Origin: Saksenaea vasiformis B4078
Taxonomy: Eukaryota > Mucoromycota > Mucoromycetes > Mucorales > Saksenaeaceae
NCBI GenBank assembly: GCA_000697055.1
Contig: JNDT01001146.1
Location: 1-64,000 of the forward strand
DNA: 64,000 nt
Direction: 5' to 3'
The translations under genes were made by a program, and so were the position numbers. Positions within the stretch are counted from its first letter, which is position 1; each line of letters opens with the position of its first letter. Under the pieces are notes generated by a model. That model made no database searches. It was not told the DNA's origin and saw only the letters and a list, made by a program, of their open reading frames with translations. Of the stretch, positions 1-10,503 are shown one piece after another.

Positions 1-2
1 TT

Positions 3-114
3 CTCAAGTAGCAATGACCTCAAGAAGCGATGTCCTCGAGAAGAAACTTCCTCGAGAAGGAATGTCTTCCAGAAGCTACATCCTCAAGAAGAAAAGTGTC
101 TCTTGAAGATTCAT
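3..114. repeat. 16-bp degenerate minisatellite, about 7 units
   Basis: Seven consecutive 16-base units share a core close to ctcaagaagcgatgtc and start at 3, 19, 35, 51, 67, 83 and 99. Units diverge from each other, the last two most. The array reaches the window edge, so it may be longer. No coding gene is apparent across it. Confidence 0.75.
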
Positions 115-368
115 CAAAAAAAAAAAGACATTGCAAGAGAAGGTCACTGTAGTCGAAAGAAGCATAACTATTGGCAAGACGCGAAGCCATAAAGAAAACA
201 CATAGAAAATAGGTACTTGCAGGAACTGTAACAGAAAATACTTCCAATCGTAAGTGCTAAAGACCGACCAATGCCAAATTTCGAAAATGTTCCAGCAGTT
301 CTGGAGTACTATATATTGCATGTCAGATCCGTGGAGTTTGCTGCTCGATCTTCACTTCGCGGTAGCGT

Positions 369-637
369 GGGGAGACCCCGGACCCTCAAGATTGCACTGG
401 TGGCAACCCCCAGAACCCCCATCATCGCCACTTCGTGACCATCATGGTTAGCTTCGGCCCAAAGGGCCTCGCAGCTCAACTTCCAATATAATGGGGCAGC
501 ACTTCCTTAGCTGGAAAGCTGAGACACATAATAAATTTCCTATAGGCAGCTGCTGATATAGTCTTCTCTGTGTTCCTGGGGGAGACCCCAGACCCCCTAA
601 GATTGCTCTATCTACGGCTCGGCCCAAAGGGCCTCGC
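369..637. repeat. Two direct copies of a G/C-rich repeat with a 13-bp palindrome
   Basis: The 18-mer cggcccaaagggcctcgc, holding the perfect palindrome ggcccaaagggcc, occurs at 455-472 and 620-637. Each copy is preceded by a related block (ggggagacccc...aagattgc) at 369-395 and 579-606. This is a duplicated unit of roughly 100 bp, probably a mobile-element remnant; the family is not recognised. Confidence 0.6.
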
Positions 638-1188
638 GACGCACACGGAGCTAGAACGGTATAGCCAATCTGATGAGGTAAAATTCTGGCTACGCGAATT
701 GTGATTTGCTGAAATAGGCCAATTAAGTAATGGTATCTCATTCACAGAAGCCAACCAACAGGCTGAACGGCGACCCTATTTTTTCACAAGTAGCCGTTAC
801 CGCAATTTTACCTTCATCAATGTGTTTTCTCTTCAGAATCTTCATCACGCAAGAGAAAAATGGAAGAAAAGGTAGTTTTCAAGAATTGCCTCTATCATTC
901 ATGCATTTTAAAGAGCATTGATGTCATGTTTTAGTGATAAAGTGATCATATGTTTTTTGGATAGGTGAAATTCCCTCTCCAGATAAAAACATTTCTTCAT
1001 TTCGCAAGCTGCAATTTTCGCTACGGCAACAGTGTAGTTCTGCCTTCTGTGGTGTTTGCATGAGTTAACACTAAGGGAAACCGATAAAATCCTTTGAGAC
1101 TGTTGGACATCTTTATTTCATTCAATTTATCTGCCTATTTGTATGTGTTCAATCTTTTCGGTATTAAGAGTCACTACAGAAAAAAAGA

Positions 1189-1254
1189 TCTGAGCAAAAT
1201 CTGAGCAAAATCTGAGCGAAATCTAAGCGAAATGTAAGGGAAATCTAAGCAGAA
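1189..1254. repeat. 11-bp tandem repeat, 6 units
   Basis: Six exact-length 11-base units (tctgagcaaaa, twice identical, then progressively diverged) run from 1189 to 1254. The first two units are identical and substitutions accumulate to the right. Confidence 0.85.
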
Positions 1255-1390
1255 TGGGCGGACTTGATATGTCTGGGGAGACATAGAGCCAATCATATGA
1301 ACGTATAATCCAGGGCCCACTCGCTTTGCTCCGGTACACTTTGTAAAGGAATACTTTTTATTGGTAATGCTTGATCAGCGCTTGTAGGTG

Positions 1391-1391
1391 T

Positions 1392-1434
<43 letters not shown>
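1391..1434. repeat. (CA)n-(TA)n compound microsatellite
   Basis: A run of CA dinucleotides passes directly into a run of TA dinucleotides in otherwise non-coding DNA. The rest of 640-1836 shows no gene I can support. Confidence 0.9.
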
Positions 1435-1836
1435 GCGAGCCAATGAGAATTGAGGAATGCACTTATTTTCAACCAATCACAGTGGGAAAACTGGCCTGAA
1501 CTATTATATTCTACCCCAGCCACCCAATTTGAGTTGGTAATCGCAGTCTGCACCGTTTTATATGTATGACAAGCTGCGACCTTCGCTTCGCTCAGGTGCA
1601 GTCCGCTGCGGGTTTAGCTATCTCAAAAGTGGTCATTATTGAGAAGAAAAATTAAAGGAAAGAGAAGTACTTTGCCAAGATGGAAAAGTCTATTTGAAAA
1701 AAGAAGAAATATTGGCAAGAGGAAAGAGAAGATGTTAGTGGCAAAGAAGAGGAGGCTATCAGCAAGAAGAAGAAGAGACTATTGGCAAGGAGAAGAGGAA
1801 CCATCAGAAAAAAGCCAGTTTATTAAAGGAAAATTA

Positions 1837-2550
1837 CTATGGCTGGAAAACCTCTTTGAAAACAATATTTTTTGTGGATGTGATCATTGTAGAGCGGTCA
1901 TTTCCATTTTCAGGAGCGTAGAGAAAGACTCTGATGTTGCTTGGAGAGCATACTCGAGAGAGGGCAACATACAGTTGGCCGTGGGAAAAGACAGGCAGTG
2001 GAAGTAATACTGAAGCCTGATCAAGGGTTTGGCCTTGTGCCTTGTTAATTGTCATGGCAAACGCAGGTTTCAAAGGGAACTGGTGTCGAGAAAACGTAAA
2101 CGAAAACGCATTTTCTTCCAACAGAGTTATTCGCGGGATGAATACAGTTGTCCCTGCATGAGCGCCAACAGCTATCTCGGCTGTGATCAAATTGCGAGTA
2201 AAGCCTTTGCAAATAAGACGACATCCATTACATAACCCATTAGCAGGATCGAGGTTTCGAATCAGCATCACAGGCTGGTTCAGCTTCAAACGAAGCTTGT
2301 GAGGTGGTAGTCCTGCCACTGCCAAAGAATTAAGGTATTCTATGGGGTATATGGCGCTGTGATCAGTGTCCTCAACACTGTCGATGGAAAGGTATTCATG
2401 CGTCTGCCCAGGTAGCTTTTCCAATGCCTTTGCATTTAGTTTGTCGACGTCCATGTTTCGAGGTGTCAAAATGGCAGATACAATAATCCTCCTGGAGTCT
2501 GCTTCCGTTGTAGCGTGGAGATTGGGCCATGTGGCATCAATGACTTGTTA
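1837..2550 (-). pseudogene. Helitron Pif1-like helicase, C-terminal fragment
   Basis: The open frame encodes about 235 residues matching the end of the Pif1-type helicase of Helitron Rep/Hel proteins. Visible motifs are ILTPRN followed by a V-D-x-x-N segment, the FAMTINKAQGQTL block and the final YVALSRV block. The frame continues upstream of its first methionine (2469) to an in-frame stop near 2550. Beyond that neither the Walker A part of the helicase nor the Rep domain is present, so this is a 3' fragment. Downstream, purine-rich DNA leads to the microsatellite; a Helitron 3' hairpin with a CTRR end was not identified with conf‌idence. In an autonomous element the protein would unwind DNA during rolling-circle transposition; this copy cannot be complete. 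Confidence 0.85.
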
Positions 2551-2679
2551 TATATATGCGGGATATCTAATACGTTGACGTGGGCGTTGATTCTGTGTTA
2601 ATGATCTTGCAACCAATTTAGGATTTCCGGGATTGATCGCTCCGAAGCCAGCTATAGCCATCGCTGCATCTGGCCATGC

Positions 2680-3440
2680 ATGGAGGCTGTTTTAAACCCG
2701 CTTACTAAGACTTCGCTCGGTAAAGCAATATTTGATCCTGGTGAAATTTTTCTTCGCGCGATCAAAACGGCCTGCCCAAGCTTGGATGAGGGAGCATTAT
2801 ACAAGGCTGACGGGATTGGCAGCGTTAGCACGAACGACATTGAATTTCTTCTTCTCGAGATTTCCGGATCCTATAAATGCGACGACAAGAGCAGACAAGC
2901 CTATGACCATGTGAAGGGGACATTTGGTTTATTAAGTATGTACCACCGTATCGTACGAACCTTTCACTGGACAGACGAGGTTCTTTTGAACTATCTCAAG
3001 GTTCTATTTGTTCATGCCAGAGGCACGTTGAAAAAAAAAAGAAAAGAAAGCGTACTTATGTGTCGTTACTCATGTGAATGTATAGGCCAACAGCTTCATC
3101 TGTGGGAGCTTAAAATGTGTATAAAGATATATTTTATACAATGAGGCGTGTGGCAAAAGCCAAGGTGCCAATGACGATCCTTGAAGCTGCTGAAGTTGCA
3201 AGCTTGGTACGGTTCTTTGCAATTCTTCAGGTAAATAGTCATAAAGTGGTACCACATATGTAGTGTCTCATACTTACGCTTTGTACATAGATGTCCGTTG
3301 AGCAAGCGATCAGAAGCGTCGAGAAGCTGAAGCTCTCCCACGACGAGTATTCCGTGGAACGTGTGTTGGGGATTGCTAATGATCGCAAACCGATTGACCA
3401 AGTGATCGGAGGTGGACCTCCACAGCTGAAAAAGAAAGGT
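2680..3440 (+). pseudogene. Multicopy mucoralean hypothetical protein, damaged copy
   Basis: Three blocks read like one protein. Block 1 (about 2680-3050) contains LDEGALYKADGIGSV, EFLLLEISGSYKCDD and HVKGTFGLLSMYHRIVRTFH. Block 2 (about 3143-3230, reading MRRVAKAKVPMTI) lies in another frame. Block 3 (3291-3440, VEQAIRSVEKLKLSHDEY) follows a plausible 60-nt intron after 3230. From memory this is the style of a large, uncharacterised protein family expanded in Mucorales; I know no function. The frame changes near 3110-3143 without a convincing intron, and no clean start or end is visible, so I treat it as a degraded copy. It sits next to a Helitron fragment, consistent with a repeat-rich chromosome segment. 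Confidence 0.5.
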
Positions 3441-3599
3441 GACTATCGAGGAATCACTTCATTATATCCGTTAAGCGATGGTCGTCAATCTTTGTTTTTC
3501 TTCCTTCGTTTTTCATCTTTCTTCTTTCGCAGGAATGTCACTCCTATGTCCACGCTTTGTCGCAGTTTCACATGTTCAGCAGCATGAAGATAACATTGA

Positions 3600-4603
3600 T
3601 GGGAGTTCAGGTAATGCAATCATATAGTACTGTAGTCCTGACATATAACAGATTTAACAAATTCGATACAATGGAGATTATTGAAAGATCTGCATGGACA
3701 CACCTTTACCTCTTCCATGATACTATGTTTGACCAGATTTAACCTCCTGATGGTCACTGTGCTATCGTAAACGAATAAAATGTTCTTAAGCACTTTACAC
3801 AGGGTGTGAAAAAACTTCCAAGTGTATTGCACCTCTCAACTAATAAAATATAACTCCAAGACTTTTAGTATCAAACTACTTACGGACCAAGGTTATTATT
3901 TCCAGAGGTAACCTATCCCGTCCTTGGTAGTTCCCAAGCAGCGGAAGGAGTGCATGCCCACACAAAGCTTTACAAGCGTTTGTACAATGTCACCATGTTA
4001 CTATAATCTATACTCAAAAACATGATGCAAAAACGTCTTACTGGCGCGTAAATTCCCAGATTCCTCTCTATTCTGTTGCTGTCCTACGGATTACCACAAG
4101 ACGTACTCCGTACAAAAACCATTTTACCGGATCTCCGACTATTTCAGCTCACACGGTGACACAAACCATGTGCAACTGCAACTTTACACACCGCTCATCG
4201 CTTTTCTAAGCTCCTATTCCTCAAAAAGTGCAGTTTTCGCAGAACAATGATTCCAAAACATGAACGCAGTGGCCCAGTGACAGAACATACATAGAGATGT
4301 TTGTTTAATGAGGATGGTGCTACAGGTGCAGCTGTTTGCCATTGGCTCGCTAGCGGTCGTAGTTCAAGTAGTGGCATCTTGCACCTTTCTATGTAGGCAA
4401 ATCTTTCCCCTATGCTGATGTAGGGGAGTTAGATTAGCCCCGTCATGTTAGATAACCCGGGTTCGCGCGTCTGGTGGATGAATTGCTTCCAAAGCAAGTC
4501 CGCGATGCTTTTTCCTTGCTGACGTCATTGGTGCTTTTTTCTGCAACCGGCAAACTGCATTTCAATTTAAGCGAAGTGTCGGGCACCCATCGAAACTACT
4601 CAT
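3600..4603. other. Intergenic stretch without recognised features
   Basis: Only short frames occur here and none reads as a protein. The right end is the upstream region of the PSP1-like gene. No TATA box or other element stands out. Confidence 0.5.
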
Positions 4604-6295
4604 ATGAAGAGTCGTAGCAGTCCATCGACCTCTCCGAGGGTAGGTCCCGAGTCTTCCTCGGAACAATGGGGTACATTTGGTAGTTTCCAGTGGGAAGGTC
4701 CCTCCATATTTGAAGAAGACAGTAGTAAGGCGCCTGAATGGTCACCGGCGCCCGACGAAGCCTATGATGTACTGAGCGTGCCTATGCTGCCTGGTGTGTC
4801 GATGGAACCTATTTATCGTCAGCAACGTAGTCTATCGTTTTCCATGGGGCAGGATCCCACGTTTTTTGGCTACGACGATTACGAAGACGACGAAGATACC
4901 AGCAGCAGTCGTTTCAAAAGTGCGCTAGAAACGATGGAGGAAGAGGATGAATTGGATGAGGATGACTTGCAAGCGGCAGCCCGTCTACGGGCACGGTCCA
5001 AATCGTCAGGTGCTGCCTTTGGCTTGTTGTCGTCAGCACAACACGCTCATTTACACCGTGTTTCTGGACAGCAGGAGAGTCAACGAAGGCGATCCTCTGT
5101 TCAATTCTATCCACAAGTGTCTCTTGTTGATAAAGAACGTTTGGAATTAATGCAGCGTACACATCATCGTCGTCTCTCACAGCAAAGCGACTATGCTGAA
5201 CGCTCCTCAAGGTAAAAAAAGAATAGAGTAGCTAGTACTTTACAGAAATCTTTGATTGACATGGTCCATGTTCATGTTCATGTAGTTTTCCACGGAGACA
5301 GTCACTGACGACATCCCAGCAACCTATTCAACAACTTAGCGAACAACTTGAAAACACGCATCTACTACAAGATAATAATAATAATAGTAGTAGTAGTAGC
5401 TTTTCACCCTCTCCGTTCCGTCCAGATCTGTTTTTACATATGCCCCCACCCCATCCTCCTCCTCCTCCTCCTCCACATCTTGCATACCATCCGCAACCTG
5501 CTTCGTTCCTTCATCCGCCAGCCCCTCCTCCTCCTCCTCCTCCTCCAACAACAACAACAACGACAACGACAACGGACGAACCAGAGTCGAACACACAGGC
5601 ATACCATGAGATGGGAAAGGGTGTGCCATTACATCGTCTTCCTCGCGGCATGTCATTTTACATGGTCGAGTTTAAAGCTGGACGTACGGACTTCTTCTAT
5701 GTTTCCGATCAATCTGGACGGTTAAAACCACATGAAGGTGACTTGGTTATCGTTGAAGCAGATCGGGGTCAGGACCTCGGCAAAGTGGCTATCAATAACC
5801 TCACAGCAGACCAAGTCAAAGATCTTTACGCAAAGAAACAGCAACAACAACAACAGCAGGAGAATGAGGCATCTGACAACCATAAACGAGATATCCAAAT
5901 CAAATGTATCTATCGTCTAGCAGCACCTGAGGAAATCAATCTGTTACTCATCAAGAGTGAAGACGAACAACGTGCTTTGGCAGTATGCCAGGAAAAAACA
6001 AAACTGAGAAAGTTACCGATGGAAGTGGTGGATGCAGAATATCAATGGTAAAACGATCTGACTTGATTTAATAACTTTTATTCATCTTTTCTTTTTTTTT
6101 TACAGGGATCGTCGTAAATTGACATTCTATTTTGTTGCAGAACGACGTATTGATTTTCGGGAACTCGTACGTGAACTCTTCAAAATTTACAAAACACGAA
6201 TTTGGATGTAAGTAATGATCAACAACCCATTTTTTTTTTCGTCTCTCTAACCTTTGGTATATAGGTGTGCGACACAAAATAATCATGCCTCTTGA
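4604..6295 (+). CDS. PSP1 C-terminal domain protein
   Basis: Four exons (4604-5211, 5286-6047, 6106-6207, 6265-6295) join in phase with GT/AG borders. The N-terminal half is low-complexity and acidic, followed by polyproline and threonine runs. The C-terminal part carries the PSP1 domain (about residues 310-500), with the conserved endings [18 protein letters not shown] and YKTRIWMC. In yeast, Psp1 is a low-complexity cytoplasmic protein found as a suppressor of DNA-polymerase mutations; the PSP1 domain is also found in bacterial proteins. The molecular role is not settled. The start is the first ATG of the long frame. It is convergent with CDT2, 137 bp away. Poly-Q and poly-P tracts come from simple repeats and may vary in length. 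Confidence 0.88.
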
Positions 6296-6346
6296 AATTC
6301 AATTGTATTTACTGATGCTTATTGTTTTGGATATGCTTTTCTTTTT

Positions 6347-6379
<33 letters not shown>

Positions 6380-6431
6380 CTAGTCGGAAAGGGGGAATTA
6401 AAAAAAAAGAATTCTCTTTAATGAGTCCAGC

Positions 6432-8278
6432 TCATATATTATTGTGTCGTTCATCAAAGTCAACATTCCAAATGCGTACTGTACAATCATCAGAGCAGCT
6501 TGCAAATTCGTTAATACTTGTTTTTGACCATGCGACGGAAGTGACTTCGCATTGATGTCCTTTGAGTTGTACAGCTTGTGCTTGTGGTCGTTCCACTTCC
6601 CATGCAAAAACGGATTGACTATTGGATCCAGCCAGAATAAACCGATCATCTGGCGACAATGCAAGTTTGATGAAAAAGGAATTGTTGTTGTAAGCAGGGT
6701 CAGTGTAGCGTCGTGCAGGTTTTGATAAATCCACAAGATAATGCATATAAATACTAAAAAAGACTTTTGAGTCACATGCATCTTTGAATTAGGATGTAAC
6801 TTGTATACCTGTGATCCATGCATAAGCTAAACAATCGTGTCCCTGAGCTATCGAATCGCAGATCACTAATGCCACGTGGTCGACCCGATCGTCCTTCATA
6901 TACTGTACTACTTATGGGGGTCGCATCACGCCCCGCACGACAATCCCAAAGTTTGACGGTGCTACCAGATCCACGTCAGCGGACTTTTCCCTCATTTGGG
7001 ACAAGGACAAGGAGGAGTAGGACCCTTACCCATTACTATTACAGGAGACCACTTTCTCATCTTCATGCTTTAAAAACAAGGCACATGTAACGGATACATC
7101 CGGCTTTTCTTTATGCGTTAGTTACGGAATACTTCCCAAGAGGATTGTATAATACTACTACTACTTACCGCGACAGGTGCTGATGAAACGGCGGATATTT
7201 TTTTCCTTTTCGGTTTTGAACGATCTTGAGCATCATTGACTGTTTTGATCGGTGCATAAACAGGAACCCAGTCATCTTCTTCTCTACGGATCTGACGATA
7301 CCGAGTATCCCATATTCTGAATGTGCCATCCTTTGATGCAGATACCAAAAGATCTATCCTAACGTCATGAGTATGGAAAAGTTGATTATCGTTCATTTTT
7401 ACCTGGATTTGTTGGATGCCAGTTGACTGATCGTAAACTCATTGTATGTCCTTCAAAGGTAGCCATGCAATTCTGTGTCTCTACATCCCATATACGCATC
7501 AGTCTGTCGGCAGATCCTGTTAACTAGCCAAACCAAAAAAAAAAAAAAAAGGCACGTCAATAGCAAGATCAAAAAGAAAGAAAACAAAGATTAGTTTACC
7601 AGCATCGAGTCATCGTTACTCCAGTTGACATCAAGTACAGTGTTGTTATGGGTATAAAATGCAGTATGATGTCCAGCTTTTTTTTTTTTTTTTGAGGGGG
7701 GAAAATCGATTGTCAGTTCATTGTTTTCTTTTCCCAGAAAATCCCTAGTTACCGTTTTCTTCGGAATTATCTCGATCTGTTCGAACGAGAGCGACCCTGC
7801 GTTCTTCATCCGTAACTGCTAATAATTTACCTTCATGTGCACCTAGAATAAAAAAGGTTGAATTCACTGATACGATAAAAAGGAAAAAGGATAAGACCGA
7901 CGTACTGTGAGCATAAGCACAAGCGTATGGGACACATCGTTTTCCGTTGGGGTAATAAAAAGGAAATACTCGATTTGGTGGTGAAGTGAAGTAAGTTAAT
8001 AAACTTCGGGCCGAAACTAAATAAATAGAGGTTAACCATGATTTTTCTTCTAGAAGAGTCTATGTACTATGCATTTGTCGTCCAAAAACACGTTGTCCAT
8101 GGAGTGCTCGGTGTCGTACGGCTTGATGCACATTCCAGGACGAAGGATTCATAGCGAATTGGGAAGGTTTTAGTAGTGCTGGATCGATGGGTTCTGCTAC
8201 TACTGCCTCATCCATGTTTGTCATGTGTGGTGATGATTCGCCGCCATATTTTCGTTTGGTAGCTTTTTCAAGCACCAT
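6432..8278 (-). CDS. CDT2: CDT2/DTL, WD40 substrate receptor of CRL4 ubiquitin ligase
   Basis: Nine exons (8278-8068, 8016-7906, 7842-7753, 7676-7600, 7523-7403, 7353-7169, 7103-7030, 6961-6809, 6753-6432) give 447 residues in one phase. The protein is a WD40 propeller closest to Cdt2/DTL. Diagnostic pieces are GKLLAVTDEERRVALV, LTGSADRLMRIWD, LLVSASKDGTFRIWDTR, TVKLWDCR, LSPDDRFILAGSNSQSVFAW and a final GHQCEVTSVAWS block. Two WDxR (DDB1-binding) motifs are visible, WDTR and WDCR. Cdt2 recruits PCNA-bound proteins such as Cdt1 to CUL4-DDB1 for destruction in S phase. The long C-terminal tail of the animal protein, which carries a PIP box, is absent; the frame ends about 20 residues after the last blade. 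It is divergent from CTF8. Confidence 0.92.
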
Positions 8279-8482
8279 TGTCGAGGAACAGAAAAAAGGG
8301 GTTATAAGAAAAAGAAGAAAAAATTGAGTTATTCAGACGCGTTCCGGAAACGCGTCCAAAGGCTGGACTACTACGTACAAGCGCGCGCGCGCCTAAAATT
8401 GCGATCACGTGGCGACTTTTTATTATTATTTTATTTTTCTTTGGTTCTTTCACTTTTCTTTTTTTTTCCTGTCTTCATTATT
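8279..8482. promoter_or_regulatory. Shared CDT2/CTF8 promoter with two MCB boxes
   Basis: The 204 bp between the two divergent start codons contain ACGCGT at 8337-8342 and again at 8350-8355. They lie within a near-palindrome whose centre is ttccggaa. ACGCGT is the MluI cell-cycle box bound by MBF in yeasts. A (GC)n run follows at about 8381-8392. Both flanking genes act in S phase, so co-regulation at G1/S is a reasonable inference; binding itself is not shown by sequence. Confidence 0.7.
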
Positions 8483-8949
8483 ATGGTTCATGCAGTGGTT
8501 TGGTCATTGGCAACCTCAGAGAACCGAAAAGAACTTGTACTTCTTGATTTCCAAGGAAGTCTGCATGCGGATGGCGTTGATGTCCGAGGGGCCACAATAG
8601 GCGAAGTGACACTGGACAAAGTAAAAAAAGAAAAAGTAGAGTTTGTTGATTTGTTTTTTTTTAACGGACAGAGGGAACCTTTTGTTAGAATAAGGCTACA
8701 TTAATTGTTGGTCATCATCGTTTACAAGGAAAGAAAGTGACATTAAGTAAACCATTTGCAGTGATCCGAAAACAGGAGAAAGTAGTAGTGGATGCAATGG
8801 ATACGGATGGTGATGATGATAACTTATCAACAACAACAACAACAGTCAATTATGAAGTGGTGACAGTATTACGAGAGAAATATATATTTTCTCAACGACC
8901 TGGATTAATTGTTCAAGAAGGATTACGAGGACTAACAAAAATCGGATAA
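8483..8949 (+). CDS. CTF8: CTF8, subunit of the Ctf18-RFC clamp loader
   Basis: Two exons (8483-8620 and 8689-8949) give 132 residues. Exon 1 ends in GATIGEVTLDK, and exon 2 opens with ATLIVGHHRLQGKKVTLSK, the hallmark Ctf8 stretch (compare the human VGHH...LEKPFAVL region). The C-terminal part reads YEVVTVLREKYIFSQRPGLI, matching the family ending. Ctf8 and Dcc1 bind Ctf18 to form the alternative RFC that loads PCNA during sister-chromatid cohesion. A short insert of D, S and T residues separates the two halves. The length matches the small size of the family. Confidence 0.9.
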
Positions 8950-9412
8950 TCAACGACAAAGCGTTCCCAGTTTCATGCGTTCAATTGTTACGTGTACCTC
9001 CTTTCTTTACTGGTGAACGTAATGGCGTGTTTCACTATTCTTTCCTGTTTCAAAAAAAAAAAGAAAGAAAGAAAAGGAGAAGATCACACGGAACTACAGG
9101 TTAAACCCGGGGCAGTACTCTACAGCTTTACAAGTCTCATTTTGATCATAAGAATTCTCATGTGAATTAAGTCATTATCAAAAGAATGTATCTTGTAGAA
9201 AATAAAGGAGTTCATAAAAGAGAGAAGTCCTTTGTTGATAAATTATGGCCCATTTTACTTCCGGAACCTCTTGTTTTCTTTTTTTTTTTTTTGAATGGTG
9301 GGAAAACAAAAGAGCACGGGGTAAAAAAAGAAAAAAAAAAAGGGAAAGATATAAACATCTATTCTTCCTTTTTCTTGTTCTCCCTTTAACCCTTTTGTTC
9401 TTTTATTCCAGG
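8950..9412. other. Intergenic, A/T-tract rich
   Basis: Poly-A and poly-T runs dominate and no coding frame is convincing. A pyrimidine stretch ending in ttccag just before 9412 could be the end of a 5' UTR intron of the GATA gene. Confidence 0.4.
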
Positions 9413-10150
9413 ATGCAAGGTAAAAAGAAAAAAAGAAAAGAAACATGATTAGTTTATGCATTATTTAAACATTTTTTTTTTGACAGGTTTGTACAACCCT
9501 GATCAAGTATACCAAGAAGAACCAGTTACTCCGCCTGATCATGTTTACTACAATTATCTTGCTCCGTTGGATAGTTTCAAGTATCCAACTTTTGGTTATT
9601 TACCTGAAAGTTATGTCAATTACTGTTATCTATCCAATGGTATGTACTTTGATCCATTCCTTATAACAAATGAATCCTTGTATCATCATCAACAAGAAGA
9701 AGAAGAAGGAATACTGGATTATCCAAAAGACATCGGATCATCATCATCATCATCAACAACAGCAAAGCGTTCTGTCAGAAACAATAAGAAATCAGGAACC
9801 AAAGATAAAAAAAAGAAATGTAGCAATTGCGGAACAACCAAAACACCTTCCTGGCGTCGTGGTGAAGAACAAAGATTACTTTGTAATGCCTGTGGTCTAT
9901 AGTAAGTGATAGAATAGGATAATAACTATGTACTTATTTTACACAACTAAAAGTGAGAAGACCGCCAAACGTAAAAGACGTCTTTTTATTCAACCAGATG
10001 GTACTGCTAAAGTTGCACGTGGCAGCACCGACCAAGGCTCCTGCAAGGGATGCTGCACGAATGACTCGAAACGTTGGCGCAAAATCGGAGTGGACGTTTA
10101 TTGTAAATAATAATATGAGTCGCTGTTTAAAAAATAGGTTAACTCATTTC

Positions 10151-10181
<31 letters not shown>

Positions 10182-10266
10182 TGAACATTGTGGATTACAG
10201 AAAGAACAAGAATTGAAATCAGAACATCACCACCACTTTCTATTACAACCCAATTTCGTTCAATAA
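9413..10266 (+). CDS. GATA-type zinc-finger protein with two fingers
   Basis: Four exons (9413-9419, 9487-9901, 9954-10102, 10181-10266) give 218 residues. Exon 1 carries only ATG-CAA-G, so the start depends on a 7-nt coding exon. Finger 1 (about residues 113-140) is a standard GATA finger, C-x2-C-x17-C-x2-C, reading CSNCGTTKTPSWRR...CNACGLY. Finger 2 (about 170-195) reads CKGCCTNDSKRWRK...CEHCGLQ and has a loop one residue shorter (16). The second finger is completed only after splicing the last intron, which contains a poly-T/poly-A inverted tract. The protein is probably a nuclear DNA-binding regulator. Without PAS or other domains, no specific pathway can be assigned. Confidence 0.82.
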
Positions 10267-10503
10267 AAATTTCTTCCTTTTTCTTTTCCATTTTTAAATT
10301 CCGACCATTTGAGACAAAAGACCTGTTCCAGCCGGAGGATCATTTTTCTTTTCTTTTTTTTTTTTTTCTTCTTTTTTCTTCTAGAAAGATAAAAAAACAC
10401 TCTCACACAAACACACAATTAACCAGATTGGTTCTATTGTGGAAAAGAACGCAAACTTTCTTTTTTGTCTGCCTCTTCTTTTTTTTTCTTTTTTTTTACT
10501 AGA

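Noticed and set aside
4440..4500. tRNA-like ggttcgcgc segment
   Set aside because: No acceptor stem or anticodon arm can be drawn around it.
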